38,745 nucleotides of DNA from an uncultured Ectothiorhodospiraceae bacterium (GCA_913055765.1 CAJXKI010000003.1:1-38745), one strand, 5' to 3'. Counted from the stretch's first letter, positions 26,076 through 35,602 are shown. The notes: generated by a model from the letters alone, not told the origin. Numbers and translations are program-made.

Positions 26076-26570
26076 GACCCCTGGGTGCAGCGCTCGATGG
26101 AGCTGTCCCTGGTCAGCGGTCAGCCGCGGGAGGTCGTCGTCGCCGCGCGCTGGGAGGACGTGCAGGACGGCTGGTGGTGGTGCCACCGCGGCAAGACCGG
26201 CGCGCAGATCAAGATCCCGCTGAGCCTGCGACTGGACGCGCTGGGGTGGACGCTGGAGGGCGTGGTGCGGGCGTGCCGCGACGCCGTGGTCAGCCGCTAC
26301 CTGCTCCACCACACGCGGTCGCGGACCCACAGCAACCGCGGCGACCCGGTCCACATCGACACGGTCTCGCGGGGGTTCTCGAGGGCTCGGGCACTGGCAG
26401 GGATCGACGACAAGGCGGCGCCGACGTTCCACGAGATCCGCTCGCTGTCGGAGCGGCTCTACTACGACCAGGGTGTCGACACCCAGGTGCTGCTCGGCCA
26501 CCGCGACCCGAGGACGACGGCGATCTACAAGGACCGGCGCGGCGCGGAGTGGATGGAGGTACAGGGGTAG
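26076..26570 (+). pseudogene. Tyrosine integrase, catalytic domain only (5'-truncated)
   Basis: 164 codons that match the catalytic domain of lambda-type tyrosine recombinases. The full catalytic set is visible (fragment numbering): R18 in SGQPREVV, K46 in GAQIKIPL, H119 and R122 in FHEIRSLSERLY, H142 in LLGHRDPRTT, and the nucleophile Y151 in IYKD. The arm- and core-binding N-terminal domains are missing; the frame stays open upstream to 25860 but there it is antisense to the phage-like remnant and has no integrase features. No start codon with a binding site is evident, so it is probably not functional. Its 3' end points to the right attachment core 81 bp away, the usual arrangement of int next to att. 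Confidence 0.85.
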
Positions 26571-26604
26571 GTTTTGCAGGGCGCTTGCAGGAGTTTTGCA
26601 GAAG
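26571..26604 (+). repeat. Candidate integrase arm-type sites, right
   Basis: GTTTTGCAG at 26571-26579 and GTTTTGCAGAAG at 26593-26604, with a partial CTTGCAG at 26584-26590 between them. The units start 22 bp apart (about two helical turns). The longer one is identical to the left-arm copy at 24596-24607. Confidence 0.55.
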
Positions 26605-26632
26605 ACCGATGAACCCCTTGCTTTTCAGCCCC

Positions 26633-26695
26633 TTACACCCCTGTTCGTGTATTGCCCATGCACACCAGCAGGATCCGCGTCTTGTCGTCCGCCAT
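26633..26695 (-). pseudogene. Stranded native 5' end of the phosphatase gene
   Basis: A 20-codon frame beginning MADDKTRILLVCMGN, then TRTGV and a stop. The first 15 codons are what the start of a low-molecular-weight tyrosine phosphatase looks like (hydrophobic beta strand then C-M-G-N), and codon use is GC-rich like the host. It begins 30 bp after the kdsB stop with GGGGAG ahead of the ATG. After the shared TTGCCCATGCA core (coding-strand TGCATGGGCAA) the sequence leaves the phosphatase family. Joined to the body at 24025-24466 it would give the uninterrupted gene, so it is the displaced part of the integration target. Confidence 0.8.
26652..26662. repeat. Right attachment-site core (attR candidate)
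   Basis: TTGCCCATGCA, identical to 24467-24477. To its right lies host sequence (the stranded phosphatase start and kdsB); to its left is element sequence leading to the integrase. Confidence 0.7.
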
Positions 26696-26725
26696 GTCGC
26701 TACTCCCCTGTTCGCAGGCGCTACG

Positions 26726-27505
26726 TTATCGGCCAGGTGACAGGCGCGCGGCGACGCGCGCCAGGTCCTCGGGAGTATCCACCCCCGGCTCCGGGCGCTG
26801 CTCGGCCACGGCTACCTGGATGGCGAGACCGTGCCAGAGGACCCGCAGCTGCTCCAGGGCCTCGTGCTGCTCCGGGGGCGCCGGCTCGAGGCGCGGATAG
26901 CGGCGCAGGAAGTCGGCCCGGTAGGCGTACAGGCCCAGGTGGCGCAGCCAGCCGCCGGCGGCGACCGCGGCGTCCCCGATCGCCTCGAAGCGATCCCGAT
27001 CCCAGGGGATGGGGGCGCGGCTGAAGTAGAGGGCACGGCCCTGCGCGTCGCGGACGACCTTGACCGCCGCCGGGTCGAACAGCTCCCCGGCGGAGGCTAT
27101 CGGCACGGCCAGGGTGGCGACGGCGGCCGCGGGATCACCCTCCAGGCTCGCCGCGGCGAGCGCCAGCAGCCCCGGCGGTATCAGCGGCTCATCGCCCTGG
27201 AGGTTGACCACGATGGCCTCCGGCGGTAGGGCCAGGCGCTCCACCACCTCGGCGATGCGGTCGGTCCCCGTGGGGTGGTCCGCGGCGGTAGCCAGGACCT
27301 CGGCGCCGAAGGCCTGGCACGCCGCCTCGATCCGTGGGTCGTCCGTAGCCACCACCACCCGCTGCGCCCCGCTCTGGGTAGCCCGCCGATGGACGTGGCG
27401 GACGAGGGGCTCGCCGTGCACCTCGGCCAGGGGCTTGCCCGGTAGGCGCGAGGCGCCGTAGCGGGCCGGGATGACCACGGCGAAGGGGGTCGCTGCTGCA
27501 GTCAT
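26726..27505 (-). CDS. kdsB: CMP-Kdo synthetase (3-deoxy-manno-octulosonate cytidylyltransferase)
   Basis: Protein of 259 residues that activates Kdo with CTP for lipid A-core assembly. It has the nucleotide-binding start VVIPARYGASRLPGKPL, then VVVATDDPRI, VNLQGDEPLIP, and a C-terminal GVDTPEDLARV. The ATG at 27505 overlaps the lpxK stop (ATGA), so the genes are coupled. The frame extends upstream to 27871 but only across lpxK. Before the element inserted, the phosphatase gene followed 30 bp downstream, as in the kdsB-phosphatase order of Pseudomonas. Confidence 0.96.
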   Translation of the reverse strand: MTAAATPFAVVIPARYGASRLPGKPLAEVHGEPLVRHVHRRATQSGAQRVVVATDDPRIEAACQAFGAEVLATAADHPTGTDRIAEVVERLALPPEAIVVNLQGDEPLIPPGLLALAAASLEGDPAAAVATLAVPIASAGELFDPAAVKVVRDAQGRALYFSRAPIPWDRDRFEAIGDAAVAAGGWLRHLGLYAYRADFLRRYPRLEPAPPEQHEALEQLRVLWHGLAIQVAVAEQRPEPGVDTPEDLARVAARLSPGR

Positions 27506-28482
27506 CCGCGCCTCTCCTCCGCTGCTGTGTCGATCACGCCGTCCACCGCCTCGCTGAGCGCGGGGGTGGGGACCAGCTCCGCGGGCAGGTACCAGGCCCT
27601 TCGCGCCTGCGGCAGATGGCGGGCCTTCACGGCATCCTTCTCGGTCATGAGGACGGGGCGATCGTCCTCGAAGGCCAGGTCCCGCGCCCGGAACGCGTGG
27701 TGGTCCGGGAGGGGGTGCCGGCTCGCGGCCTGGAAGCCGGCCGCGGCGGCGGTCGCGAAGAATGCCTCCGGGCGGCCGATGCCGGCCACCAGGTGGGCGG
27801 GACCGCCGGGCCAGGGTCGCTGGGCGCCGTCCACCGCCTGGGGGATACCGGCCTGCAGGTGGAAGGCGCACCGGCTCTCCGGGATCGGGTCGCCGTTGAC
27901 GGCGACGAGGGCTACCTCCCGCAGCCGGGATGGCGCCTCCCGCAGCGGACCCGCCGGCAGCAGCCGGCGGTTGCCGAGCCTGCGCTCCGCGTCGAGGATG
28001 ACGATCTCGGTGCTGCGGCGCATGCGGTAGTGCTGCAGGCCGTCGTCGCTGACGACCACGTCGCAGCCGGCGCCGTAGGCGGCCGCCACGGCCCCGGCGC
28101 GGTCGCTGCCGACGTAGACCGGGGCCCGCGTGCGCCCGGCGAGCAGAAGCGGCTCGTCACCGACCTGGCCAGGATCCGAGCTGGGCCGCACGGGCGTCGG
28201 GCCGGCCCCGGCCCGGCCGCCGTAGCCCCGGGCGACCACGCCGGGTGACCAGCCGCGGGCCTGGAGCCTCTCGACGAGCCAGGCCACGAAGGGCGTCTTG
28301 CCGGTCCCGCCCACAAAGAGGTTGCCCACCACGATCACCGGCAGCGGCAGATCCGGCCGCGCCAGCCAGCCGCGCTCGTAGGCGCGACGGCGCAGCGCGG
28401 CCGCCGCGCCGTAGCACCCGGCCAGCGGCGCGAGCGCGCGCGCTGCCGCGCCATCCCTCAGCCACAGCCCCGGAACCGGCAC
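27502..28482 (-). CDS. lpxK: Tetraacyldisaccharide 4'-kinase
   Basis: Lipid A kinase of 326 residues, acting at the inner membrane face. Visible are the P-loop VGNLFVGGTGKTPFV (about 52-66), GVVARGYGG, the DDGLQHYRM motif, and the C-terminal MTEKDAVKAR. It starts with GTG three bases after the msbA stop. The N-terminal hydrophobic segment fits its peripheral membrane placement. The msbA-lpxK-kdsB run is a conserved LPS unit. Confidence 0.96.
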   Translation of the reverse strand: MPVPGLWLRDGAAARALAPLAGCYGAAAALRRRAYERGWLARPDLPLPVIVVGNLFVGGTGKTPFVAWLVERLQARGWSPGVVARGYGGRAGAGPTPVRPSSDPGQVGDEPLLLAGRTRAPVYVGSDRAGAVAAAYGAGCDVVVSDDGLQHYRMRRSTEIVILDAERRLGNRRLLPAGPLREAPSRLREVALVAVNGDPIPESRCAFHLQAGIPQAVDGAQRPWPGGPAHLVAGIGRPEAFFATAAAAGFQAASRHPLPDHHAFRARDLAFEDDRPVLMTEKDAVKARHLPQARRAWYLPAELVPTPALSEAVDGVIDTAAEERRG

Positions 28483-28485
28483 CGG

Positions 28486-30306
<1,821 letters not shown>

Positions 30307-30315
30307 GCCCCCGCC

Positions 30316-30435
30316 CTACCGCTGCGGCTCGGCTACGGCGATAGGCGCAGGCCCGGCGCCCTGCCCTGCCCGGTACCGGCGGGCGGCCGCCTGCCGCCGG
30401 GGTGTATCGGGGGCGGCCTGCATGGGCTCGAGCAT
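30316..30435 (-). CDS. Possible 39-codon leader ORF upstream of msbA
   Basis: ATG at 30435 with GGAG six bases upstream (TTGGAGTAGCG), then 39 codons (MLEPMQAAPDTPRRQAAARR...) to a TAG nine bases before the msbA TTG. I do not recognise the peptide; it is Ala/Arg/Pro-rich and may not be a functional protein. Its better ribosome site and closeness to a weak TTG start suggest that its translation could deliver ribosomes to msbA. Chance occurrence in GC-rich DNA is possible. Confidence 0.35.
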   Translation of the reverse strand: MLEPMQAAPDTPRRQAAARRYRAGQGAGPAPIAVAEPQR

Positions 30436-30468
30436 CGCTACTCCAAGGCTCATCCGCTGGCGGGGCCT

Positions 30469-30537
30469 CCCACGGGAGGACCAGCTCCCCCCGTGGGCGC
30501 TCGGGCCCGGACCTGGCCCCGAGGGGCGTAGATTTTA
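30469..30537 (-). promoter_or_regulatory. Candidate msbA promoter -10 box and leader hairpin
   Basis: TAAAAT (30537-30532, 5/6 match to TATAAT) lies in a small AT-rich patch just after the comEC stop; the -35 region is poor. Downstream in the same direction is a perfect 8-bp inverted repeat CCCACGGG / CCCGTGGG (30469-30476, 30490-30497) with an additional inner GGAG/CTCC pairing. It may be a leader hairpin or the end of the comEC transcript. Confidence 0.35.
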
Positions 30538-30576
30538 AAGCATCCGCACGCTCGGTGCAGCCGGCGGACGGCGTGG

Positions 30577-32700
30577 CTACGGCGACCCGGCCCGGACGGG
30601 ATGCGGGGGCTGGTGGTAGAACCGGCCGCGATGCTGCCACTGGGTCTCCGCCTGCCAGCGGCCGGCCTGCCGGGTGATCGTGACCGCCCCGCGGGATGCC
30701 GTCCGTAGCACGCCGCGTCGCGGGGTTGCTACCGCCGCCGAGCAGGCCTTGTCCGCATCCTTGCAGCCGCGCGCGCCCACCTGCGGAGCCGTCGGCTCCG
30801 CAGGCAGGACGGGCTGCAGCACCAAGGCGGCACCGTCGCGCCGGCCACTGACCCGCAGGGCGAGGCCGCCGCTGCCGCCATCGGCCGTCTCCAGGTGCAG
30901 GGGACCGAGCGCCGTCGACCATGATCCGTCCCGCTGGTGGCCGACCCAGGTGGCCTCCGGCCAGCGCTCGCGGGCGTGCTCGACGGCGCCGTCCCACGGC
31001 GCCCCCGCGCGGGGTACGATCCAGGCGGTCAGCTCGAGGCCCCGGGCCTCCAGGTAGGGCGCCACCGCCACCGAGACGGCGTCCAGGCCGCCGCCCGGGC
31101 CGCCGCCGTAGACGACGGCGCGCTCACCGTCGGTGACCAGCGCCGTCAGCCCTGCGCCGGTATCGAAGACCACCACCCGCGCCGCATCACCGGGGCGCGC
31201 TGCAGGCCCGAGCAAGAGCACCCCTAGCAGCAGCGGCGCCAGGAGGCGCCCCGGCACCCCCCGCGGCGCGAGCATGAGGGCGGCCCCGAGCCCGGCCAAT
31301 AGCGCCTGCGCCGCCGAGGGTGCCGGGACCTCCAGCGCGCCCCATTGCCCCGCCATGGCCGTGAGTACCGTGAGGAGGGCCTGCAGGGACCAGTCGGCCA
31401 TCTGCCAGAGCGTCCCGGCTAGCGCCTCGCTGAGCGGCAAGGCAGCGATCCCGGTGAGCACCGGGGGCACGACCAGGACGCTCACCCAGGGTACGGCCAG
31501 GGGGTTGGCCAGCGGCGACAGCACCGGCAGGTGCCCGAAGTGCAGCGCCGTAGCCGGCAGCAGCCCCACGCCCACCAGCGCCTGGATGCGCAGCCACGGG
31601 GCGAGGCCGCGCACGGCGGCGCGCCCGGTGGTCGCGGCCAGGATCACGGCTACCGCACCGAAGGAGAGCCAGAAGCCTGCGCCCAGCGGCGCCCAAGGAT
31701 CGAGGGTCAGCACCGCCGCCGCGGCCACAGCCAGGCTGTGCCAAGGGCTCAGCGGCCGGCGTAGCAGCAGGGCCCCGGCGAAGACGAGCACCGTGACCAG
31801 GGCGCGCTGGGTCGGCAGCGTGAAGCCGGCGAGCGTCGCGTAGCCCGTCGCCGCCATCCCGCCGGCCAGGGTCCCCGCTGTCAGCGCCGGCACCCGACGG
31901 ACCAGCGGCGGTAGGCACCGCCACAGCCCGCCCAGCGTCGTACCTACGGCCCCGGCCACGAGGCTGATGTGCAGCCCGGAGATGGCGAGCAGGTGCGCCG
32001 TCCCGGTAGCTGAGAGGGTCTGCCACTGGGCGCTCGAGATGCCGGTGCGGATGCCGACGCCTAGCGCCTGGAGCAGGCCGAGCCGGGGGGATTCGGGCAG
32101 CGCCTCGCCCATGCGCGCCGCGATCGCCTCGCGGAGCGTATCCACCGTGGCGGCCCGCCCAGCGCGCTCGGCTGCCCCTGGCTCCCGGACGTAGCCGGTG
32201 GCGCCGATGCGGTGCCGGAATAGCCAGCGCTGGTAGTCGAAGCCGGCGGGGTTCAGGAAGCCATCGGGGGGCTGCAGCCGCAGGGACAGGTGCCAGCGCT
32301 CGCCGGGGCGCAGCGCCGGGGCGTCACCGTACCAGCGTAGCCGGATCCGGTGCGGCAGCGGGCGCGGCAGGCTACCGTCGAGGACCCGCTGCGGGCGCAG
32401 CTCGAAGACCGTGTGATCGTCCCGGACCTCCGGGATGCCGACGATCCGCCCTGCCAGGCGGGCGTCCACCTCGCCGGCGCCGGGCGGGAGCTGGTGGGCG
32501 GTGAGCCAGGAGGCGCTAGCCAGGGCCCAGGCGGCGCCGAGCAGCGCCGCCGCCGGCCAGCGCCGGCCGCGTGGCGCCAGCACCAGCCACGCCGCACCCG
32601 CCGCGGCGGTCGCCGCCACCACCGCCACCGCCGGCGCGCCTCGCAGCAGGGTCGCAACCGCCACGATTGCGCCCGCCCAGGCGAGCGCCGCTGCCTGCAT
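30577..32700 (-). CDS. comEC: ComEC/Rec2 DNA-uptake channel with degenerate C-terminal domain
   Basis: Membrane protein of 707 residues. It has N-terminal helices, an OB-like DUF4131 region (about 75-170), then the competence domain (about 200-480) with the signature HLLAISGLHISLVAG (236-250). ComEC forms the channel for single-stranded DNA in natural transformation. The beta-lactamase-like C-terminal domain (about 506-600) is recognisable by VVVFDTGAGLTALV and VAPYLEARGLELTAWIV, but the metal motif expected next (S-H-x-D-x-D-H) is replaced by PRAGAPWDG, and the LLYDTG motif reads VVYGGG. That domain should not bind metal here. ATG at 32700 with AAGGAT upstream. Confidence 0.9.
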   Translation of the reverse strand: MQAAALAWAGAIVAVATLLRGAPAVAVVAATAAAGAAWLVLAPRGRRWPAAALLGAAWALASASWLTAHQLPPGAGEVDARLAGRIVGIPEVRDDHTVFELRPQRVLDGSLPRPLPHRIRLRWYGDAPALRPGERWHLSLRLQPPDGFLNPAGFDYQRWLFRHRIGATGYVREPGAAERAGRAATVDTLREAIAARMGEALPESPRLGLLQALGVGIRTGISSAQWQTLSATGTAHLLAISGLHISLVAGAVGTTLGGLWRCLPPLVRRVPALTAGTLAGGMAATGYATLAGFTLPTQRALVTVLVFAGALLLRRPLSPWHSLAVAAAAVLTLDPWAPLGAGFWLSFGAVAVILAATTGRAAVRGLAPWLRIQALVGVGLLPATALHFGHLPVLSPLANPLAVPWVSVLVVPPVLTGIAALPLSEALAGTLWQMADWSLQALLTVLTAMAGQWGALEVPAPSAAQALLAGLGAALMLAPRGVPGRLLAPLLLGVLLLGPAARPGDAARVVVFDTGAGLTALVTDGERAVVYGGGPGGGLDAVSVAVAPYLEARGLELTAWIVPRAGAPWDGAVEHARERWPEATWVGHQRDGSWSTALGPLHLETADGGSGGLALRVSGRRDGAALVLQPVLPAEPTAPQVGARGCKDADKACSAAVATPRRGVLRTASRGAVTITRQAGRWQAETQWQHRGRFYHQPPHPVRAGSP

Positions 32701-32797
32701 CGACCATCCTTGGCCCGAGGCCGCTCCGTCGAGGTTACCTTCAGGCTAGCGCTGCCCCTGCGGGGTGCCAAGCCGGGTGCTACCGGCGCGAGGCGCG

Positions 32798-32827
32798 GCC
32801 TCCTACGCGGCTGCCTCCTACGCAGCG
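32798..32827. repeat. 15-bp tandem duplication at the lolD stop
   Basis: Two adjacent 15-base units (32798-32812 and 32813-32827) agree at 13 of 15 positions. On the minus strand each contains an in-frame TAG, so lolD has its stop at 32818-32820 and another 15 bases later. It looks like a small slippage duplication. Confidence 0.6.
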
Positions 32828-33513
32828 GCCGCCGAGCGCAGGAGGCCGTCCTCGAGCTCCAGCACGCGTGGCGCGCGGCCGGCGAGCGCCAGGTCGTGGG
32901 TGACGAAGATCAGGGCCGTGCCCAGCTCCTCGTTGAGGGCCTGCAGCATGCCGAAGACCTGCTCCGCCGTCTGCCGGTCCAGGTTGCCGGTAGGCTCGTC
33001 AGCGAGGATGCACTGCGGCCGGCTCACCACCGCCCGGGCGATGGCCACCCGCTGGCGCTCGCCGCCGGAGAGCTCCGCGGGCCGGTGGCCCAGCCGGGCG
33101 TCCAGGCCAATCCGCCCCAGCAGCTCCGTTGCCGCGTCGCGGGCCTCTGCCGCCGGGCGGCCGCGGATGAGCAGCGGCATGGCCACGTTCTCCAGCGCGG
33201 TGAACTCCGGCAGCAGGTGGTGGAACTGGTAGACGAACCCCAGGGCGCGGTTGCGCAGCTGCCCGCGGGCCCGCTGGCCGAGGGCGTAGATCGGCTCCCC
33301 GGCCACGTGCACTGCACCCGCCGTGGGCGTGTCCAGCCCGCCGAGGACGTGCAGCAGCGTGCTCTTGCCCGAGCCGGAGGGGCCGACGACGGCTACCTGC
33401 TCGCCGGCGCGGACTTGCAGGTCCACGTCGGCGAGCACCTCCACCTCCTGCGGTCCCTCGCTGAAGCGCTTGGCCACGTCCTGGGCCTCGACGATCACGC
33501 TCGCCTCACTCAT
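32818..33513 (-). CDS. lolD: Lipoprotein-releasing ATPase LolD
   Basis: ABC ATPase of 231 residues powering release of outer-membrane lipoproteins from the inner membrane. Walker [10 protein letters not shown] (44-52), signature [14 protein letters not shown], Walker [12 protein letters not shown] and H-loop FVTHD are present. The region [21 protein letters not shown] is typical of LolD. Its ATG overlaps the lolC end by eight bases, so translation is coupled. The MacB/FtsE families are close, but the neighbour settles it. Confidence 0.95.
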   Translation of the reverse strand: MSEASVIVEAQDVAKRFSEGPQEVEVLADVDLQVRAGEQVAVVGPSGSGKSTLLHVLGGLDTPTAGAVHVAGEPIYALGQRARGQLRNRALGFVYQFHHLLPEFTALENVAMPLLIRGRPAAEARDAATELLGRIGLDARLGHRPAELSGGERQRVAIARAVVSRPQCILADEPTGNLDRQTAEQVFGMLQALNEELGTALIFVTHDLALAGRAPRVLELEDGLLRSAAAA

Positions 33514-34750
33514 AGCGTAGGGCCTCCGCCGGCTCCGTGCGCGCCGCCCGCCAGGCGGGGTAGAGGGTCGCCACCAGGGATAGGGCCAGGGCCAGCCCGG
33601 TGATCCGTACCACGTCCCCTCCGCGCAGCTGCGAGGGCAGATCGCTGATGTAGTAGACGTCCGCCGGCAGGAACTCGAGATCCAGCAGCCGCTCCAGGGC
33701 CGGGACGATGCTCTCCACGTTCAGCGCCAGCGCCACGCCTCCGGCCACGCCCAGGGCCGTGCCGATGAGGCCGATGACGCCCCCCTGGATGATGAATACC
33801 GCCATGACCCCGCGCGGGCCCAGCCCCAGCGTGCGCAGGATGGCGATATCCGACTGCTTGTCACGGACCACCATGACCAGCGTGGAGACGATGTTGAAGG
33901 CTGCCACCGCCACGATCAGGGCCAAGATGACGAACATGACCGTCTTCTCGGTCTGCACGGCGCGGAAGAAGTTCGCGTGCTGCCGGGTCCAGTCCACGAC
34001 CCGGTAGCGGCCGGGGAGATCGGCCGCCACCTGCTGCGCCAGCCGCGGCGCGGCCATCAGATCGTCGAAGCGCAACCGGATGCCGCTGATCGCATCGCCC
34101 ATGCCCTGGACCTGGGCCATATCCTGGAGGTGGGTGACGGCCAGGGCGCGGTCGTACTCGTGCATCCCCACCTCGAAGATGCCCGTGACCGTGAACCGCC
34201 GCATGCGGGGCGTCACCCCGGCGACCGAGACCCGGGCCTCCGGGGTGACCACGATGACCCGGTCGCCTACCTGGGCGCCGATCTCCCGGGCGAGCGCTGA
34301 GCCGAGGATGAGGCCGTACCCCCCGGCCTCAAGGGTCGCCTCGCCTGCCACCACCTGATCGAGCACGTCGGAGACACCGCGCTCGAGCGCCGGATCCACG
34401 CCCCGGATCAGGGTCCCGCTCACCTGCCCGCTGTGGGCGACCATGACCTGGCCGTCGATGAACGGTGCCGCCCCTGCCACGTGGGGATGCGACCGGGCCT
34501 GCTCCAGCAGGTCCGGCCACTGCTCGATCTCGCTGCCGGCGCCGTGGATCTCCGCGTGGGAGACCATCCCGAGGATGCGCTCGCGCAGCTCCTGCTCGAA
34601 GCCGTTCATCACCGACAGCACTGTGATCAGCGCCGCCACGCCCAGGGCGATGCCGACCATGGAGGTCATGGAGATGAACGAGACGAAGGGGCCGCGCCGA
34701 CGGGCGCGGGTATAGCGTAGGCCGATGAACAGCTCGACCGGTCGGAACAA
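33506..34750 (-). CDS. lolC: Lipoprotein-releasing permease LolC/LolE type
   Basis: Permease of 414 residues with one N-terminal helix (about 22-48, [22 protein letters not shown]), a large periplasmic domain, and three C-terminal helices (about 270-400), ending in [17 protein letters not shown]. It starts at a TTG ([17 protein letters not shown]) with AGGAG eight bases upstream. Only one LolC/E-type gene is next to lolD; E. coli has lolC-lolD-lolE. So the complex may be a homodimer (LolF-like), or the second subunit is elsewhere. LolC versus LolE cannot be settled by eye. Confidence 0.92.
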   Translation of the reverse strand: MFRPVELFIGLRYTRARRRGPFVSFISMTSMVGIALGVAALITVLSVMNGFEQELRERILGMVSHAEIHGAGSEIEQWPDLLEQARSHPHVAGAAPFIDGQVMVAHSGQVSGTLIRGVDPALERGVSDVLDQVVAGEATLEAGGYGLILGSALAREIGAQVGDRVIVVTPEARVSVAGVTPRMRRFTVTGIFEVGMHEYDRALAVTHLQDMAQVQGMGDAISGIRLRFDDLMAAPRLAQQVAADLPGRYRVVDWTRQHANFFRAVQTEKTVMFVILALIVAVAAFNIVSTLVMVVRDKQSDIAILRTLGLGPRGVMAVFIIQGGVIGLIGTALGVAGGVALALNVESIVPALERLLDLEFLPADVYYISDLPSQLRGGDVVRITGLALALSLVATLYPAWRAARTEPAEALRYE

Positions 34751-34765
34751 GGGCTCGCTCCTCTC

Positions 34766-35479
34766 TCAGTAGTGGACCGGCAGGGCGCGCTCCGGCGCGA
34801 TGCCTGTGGCCCTCGGGTGCAGGCGTACGGCCGCGATCTCGACGCCGGCGGCGGCCGCCGCGCGCAGCGCCTCGGCGTAGCGCGGATCGATCCACGCCGC
34901 TGGCTGCACCGACCAGGCGTCGCTGCGCTGGACGCAGAAGACCAGGGCCGCACGCCCGCCTTGGCCCACCCAGCCGGTCAGCACCTCCAGGTGGCGCCGG
35001 CCGCGCTCTGTCACGGCGTCCGGGAAGAAGGCCGTCCCGCCCGCCACGGCCGCCGTGACGTTCTTGACCTCGACGAAGCAGGGGGGATCGCCGCGCGGGT
35101 GGCCGTCGAGGAGCCAGTCTGCCCGCATCGGCGCCTCGGGTACCCGCACCTCCCGCCGGCGCTCGGTGTAGCCGTCCAGGCCGGGCACCAGGCCCCTGTC
35201 CAGCGCCTCGCCGACCAGGGCGTTGGCACGGCCGGTGTGGACGCCCACGACCACCCCCGGCGCCACCTCGACCAGCTCCCAGGTGTAGGCGTACTTCCGC
35301 CCGGCGCGGTCAGAGCGGCTAAGCCAGACCCGCAGCCCCGGCTCGACACAGCCCTGCATCGAGCCGGTGTTCGGGCAGTGGGCCGTCCATCGCCGTCCCT
35401 GCGCGTCCTCGACATCGATGAGGAAGCGCCGATAGCGGCGCACCAGGCGCGCCTCGACCAAGGAGGCCTCGAACTCCAC
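34766..35479 (-). CDS. sfsA: SfsA family protein
   Basis: Protein of 237 residues with HCPNTGSMQGC, RKYAYTWELVEV, CFVEVKNVT and FFPDAVTERGRRHL, all SfsA signatures. SfsA was named for stimulating maltose gene expression in E. coli; it has an OB-like and a nuclease-like fold, and its true role is unclear. An ATG at 35485 touches the ribosome site GGGAGG directly, whereas the GTG at 35479 lies six bases from it and gives MEFEASL, matching the E. coli start MEF. I therefore use 35479. It lies 15 bp before lolC's region start and is divergent from aguA. Confidence 0.92.
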   Translation of the reverse strand: MEFEASLVEARLVRRYRRFLIDVEDAQGRRWTAHCPNTGSMQGCVEPGLRVWLSRSDRAGRKYAYTWELVEVAPGVVVGVHTGRANALVGEALDRGLVPGLDGYTERRREVRVPEAPMRADWLLDGHPRGDPPCFVEVKNVTAAVAGGTAFFPDAVTERGRRHLEVLTGWVGQGGRAALVFCVQRSDAWSVQPAAWIDPRYAEALRAAAAAGVEIAAVRLHPRATGIAPERALPVHY

Positions 35480-35540
35480 GCCCATCCTCCCGCCAATCGA
35501 CCGCGCTCAGTCTACCCGTATGCGCGGCACAGCTATACCC

Positions 35541-35602
35541 TTTACATAACACGCCGATCGGTTATAGTCCTCGTGCCTTTCGGTTATACCCCTCGTACCT
35601 TT
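35541..35602 (+). promoter_or_regulatory. agu promoter with 22-bp tandem repeat
   Basis: TTTACA (35541-35546, 5/6), a 16-base spacer and TATAGT (35563-35568, 5/6) form a strong sigma70 promoter candidate ahead of aguA. The -10 box is inside the first of two adjacent 22-base units (35559-35580 and 35581-35602) that agree at 19 positions; the second repeats a TATAC box two helical turns downstream, around the transcript start. This may be a duplicated operator or promoter. Confidence 0.6.

Larger units (their letters stand above)
24467..26662. mobile_element. Decayed integrated element (prophage remnant) in the phosphatase gene
   Basis: About 2.2 kb bracketed by an 11-bp direct repeat, TTGCCCATGCA, at 24467-24477 and 26652-26662. 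The left copy is inside the phosphatase active-site codons (Cys-Met-Gly-Asn); the right copy is inside a 20-codon orphan frame that encodes the same motif. Within lie a PEGA-like lipoprotein gene, a coiled-coil protein gene, a truncated phage-like gene on the minus strand, and the catalytic half of a tyrosine integrase whose 3' end is 81 bp from the right repeat. Short GTTTTGCAG repeats flank both ends. The structure fits a site-specific element that lost most of its middle by deletion. Confidence 0.8.

Noticed and set aside
26064-26501. Minus-strand extension of the phage-like remnant across the integrase
   Set aside because: The frame happens to stay open, but its sequence there is the antisense of conserved integrase catalytic motifs, so the 307-codon frame is a chimera across the deletion junction.
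26638-26714. 10-bp direct repeat CCCCTGTTCG at 26638-26647 and 26705-26714
   Set aside because: One copy is on the element side and the other on the host side of the right core, and no copy lies at the left end, so it does not fit an attachment repeat; probably chance.
27506-27871. Upstream extension of the kdsB frame
   Set aside because: It lies wholly inside lpxK in another frame; the ATG at 27505 overlaps the lpxK stop and matches the family start.
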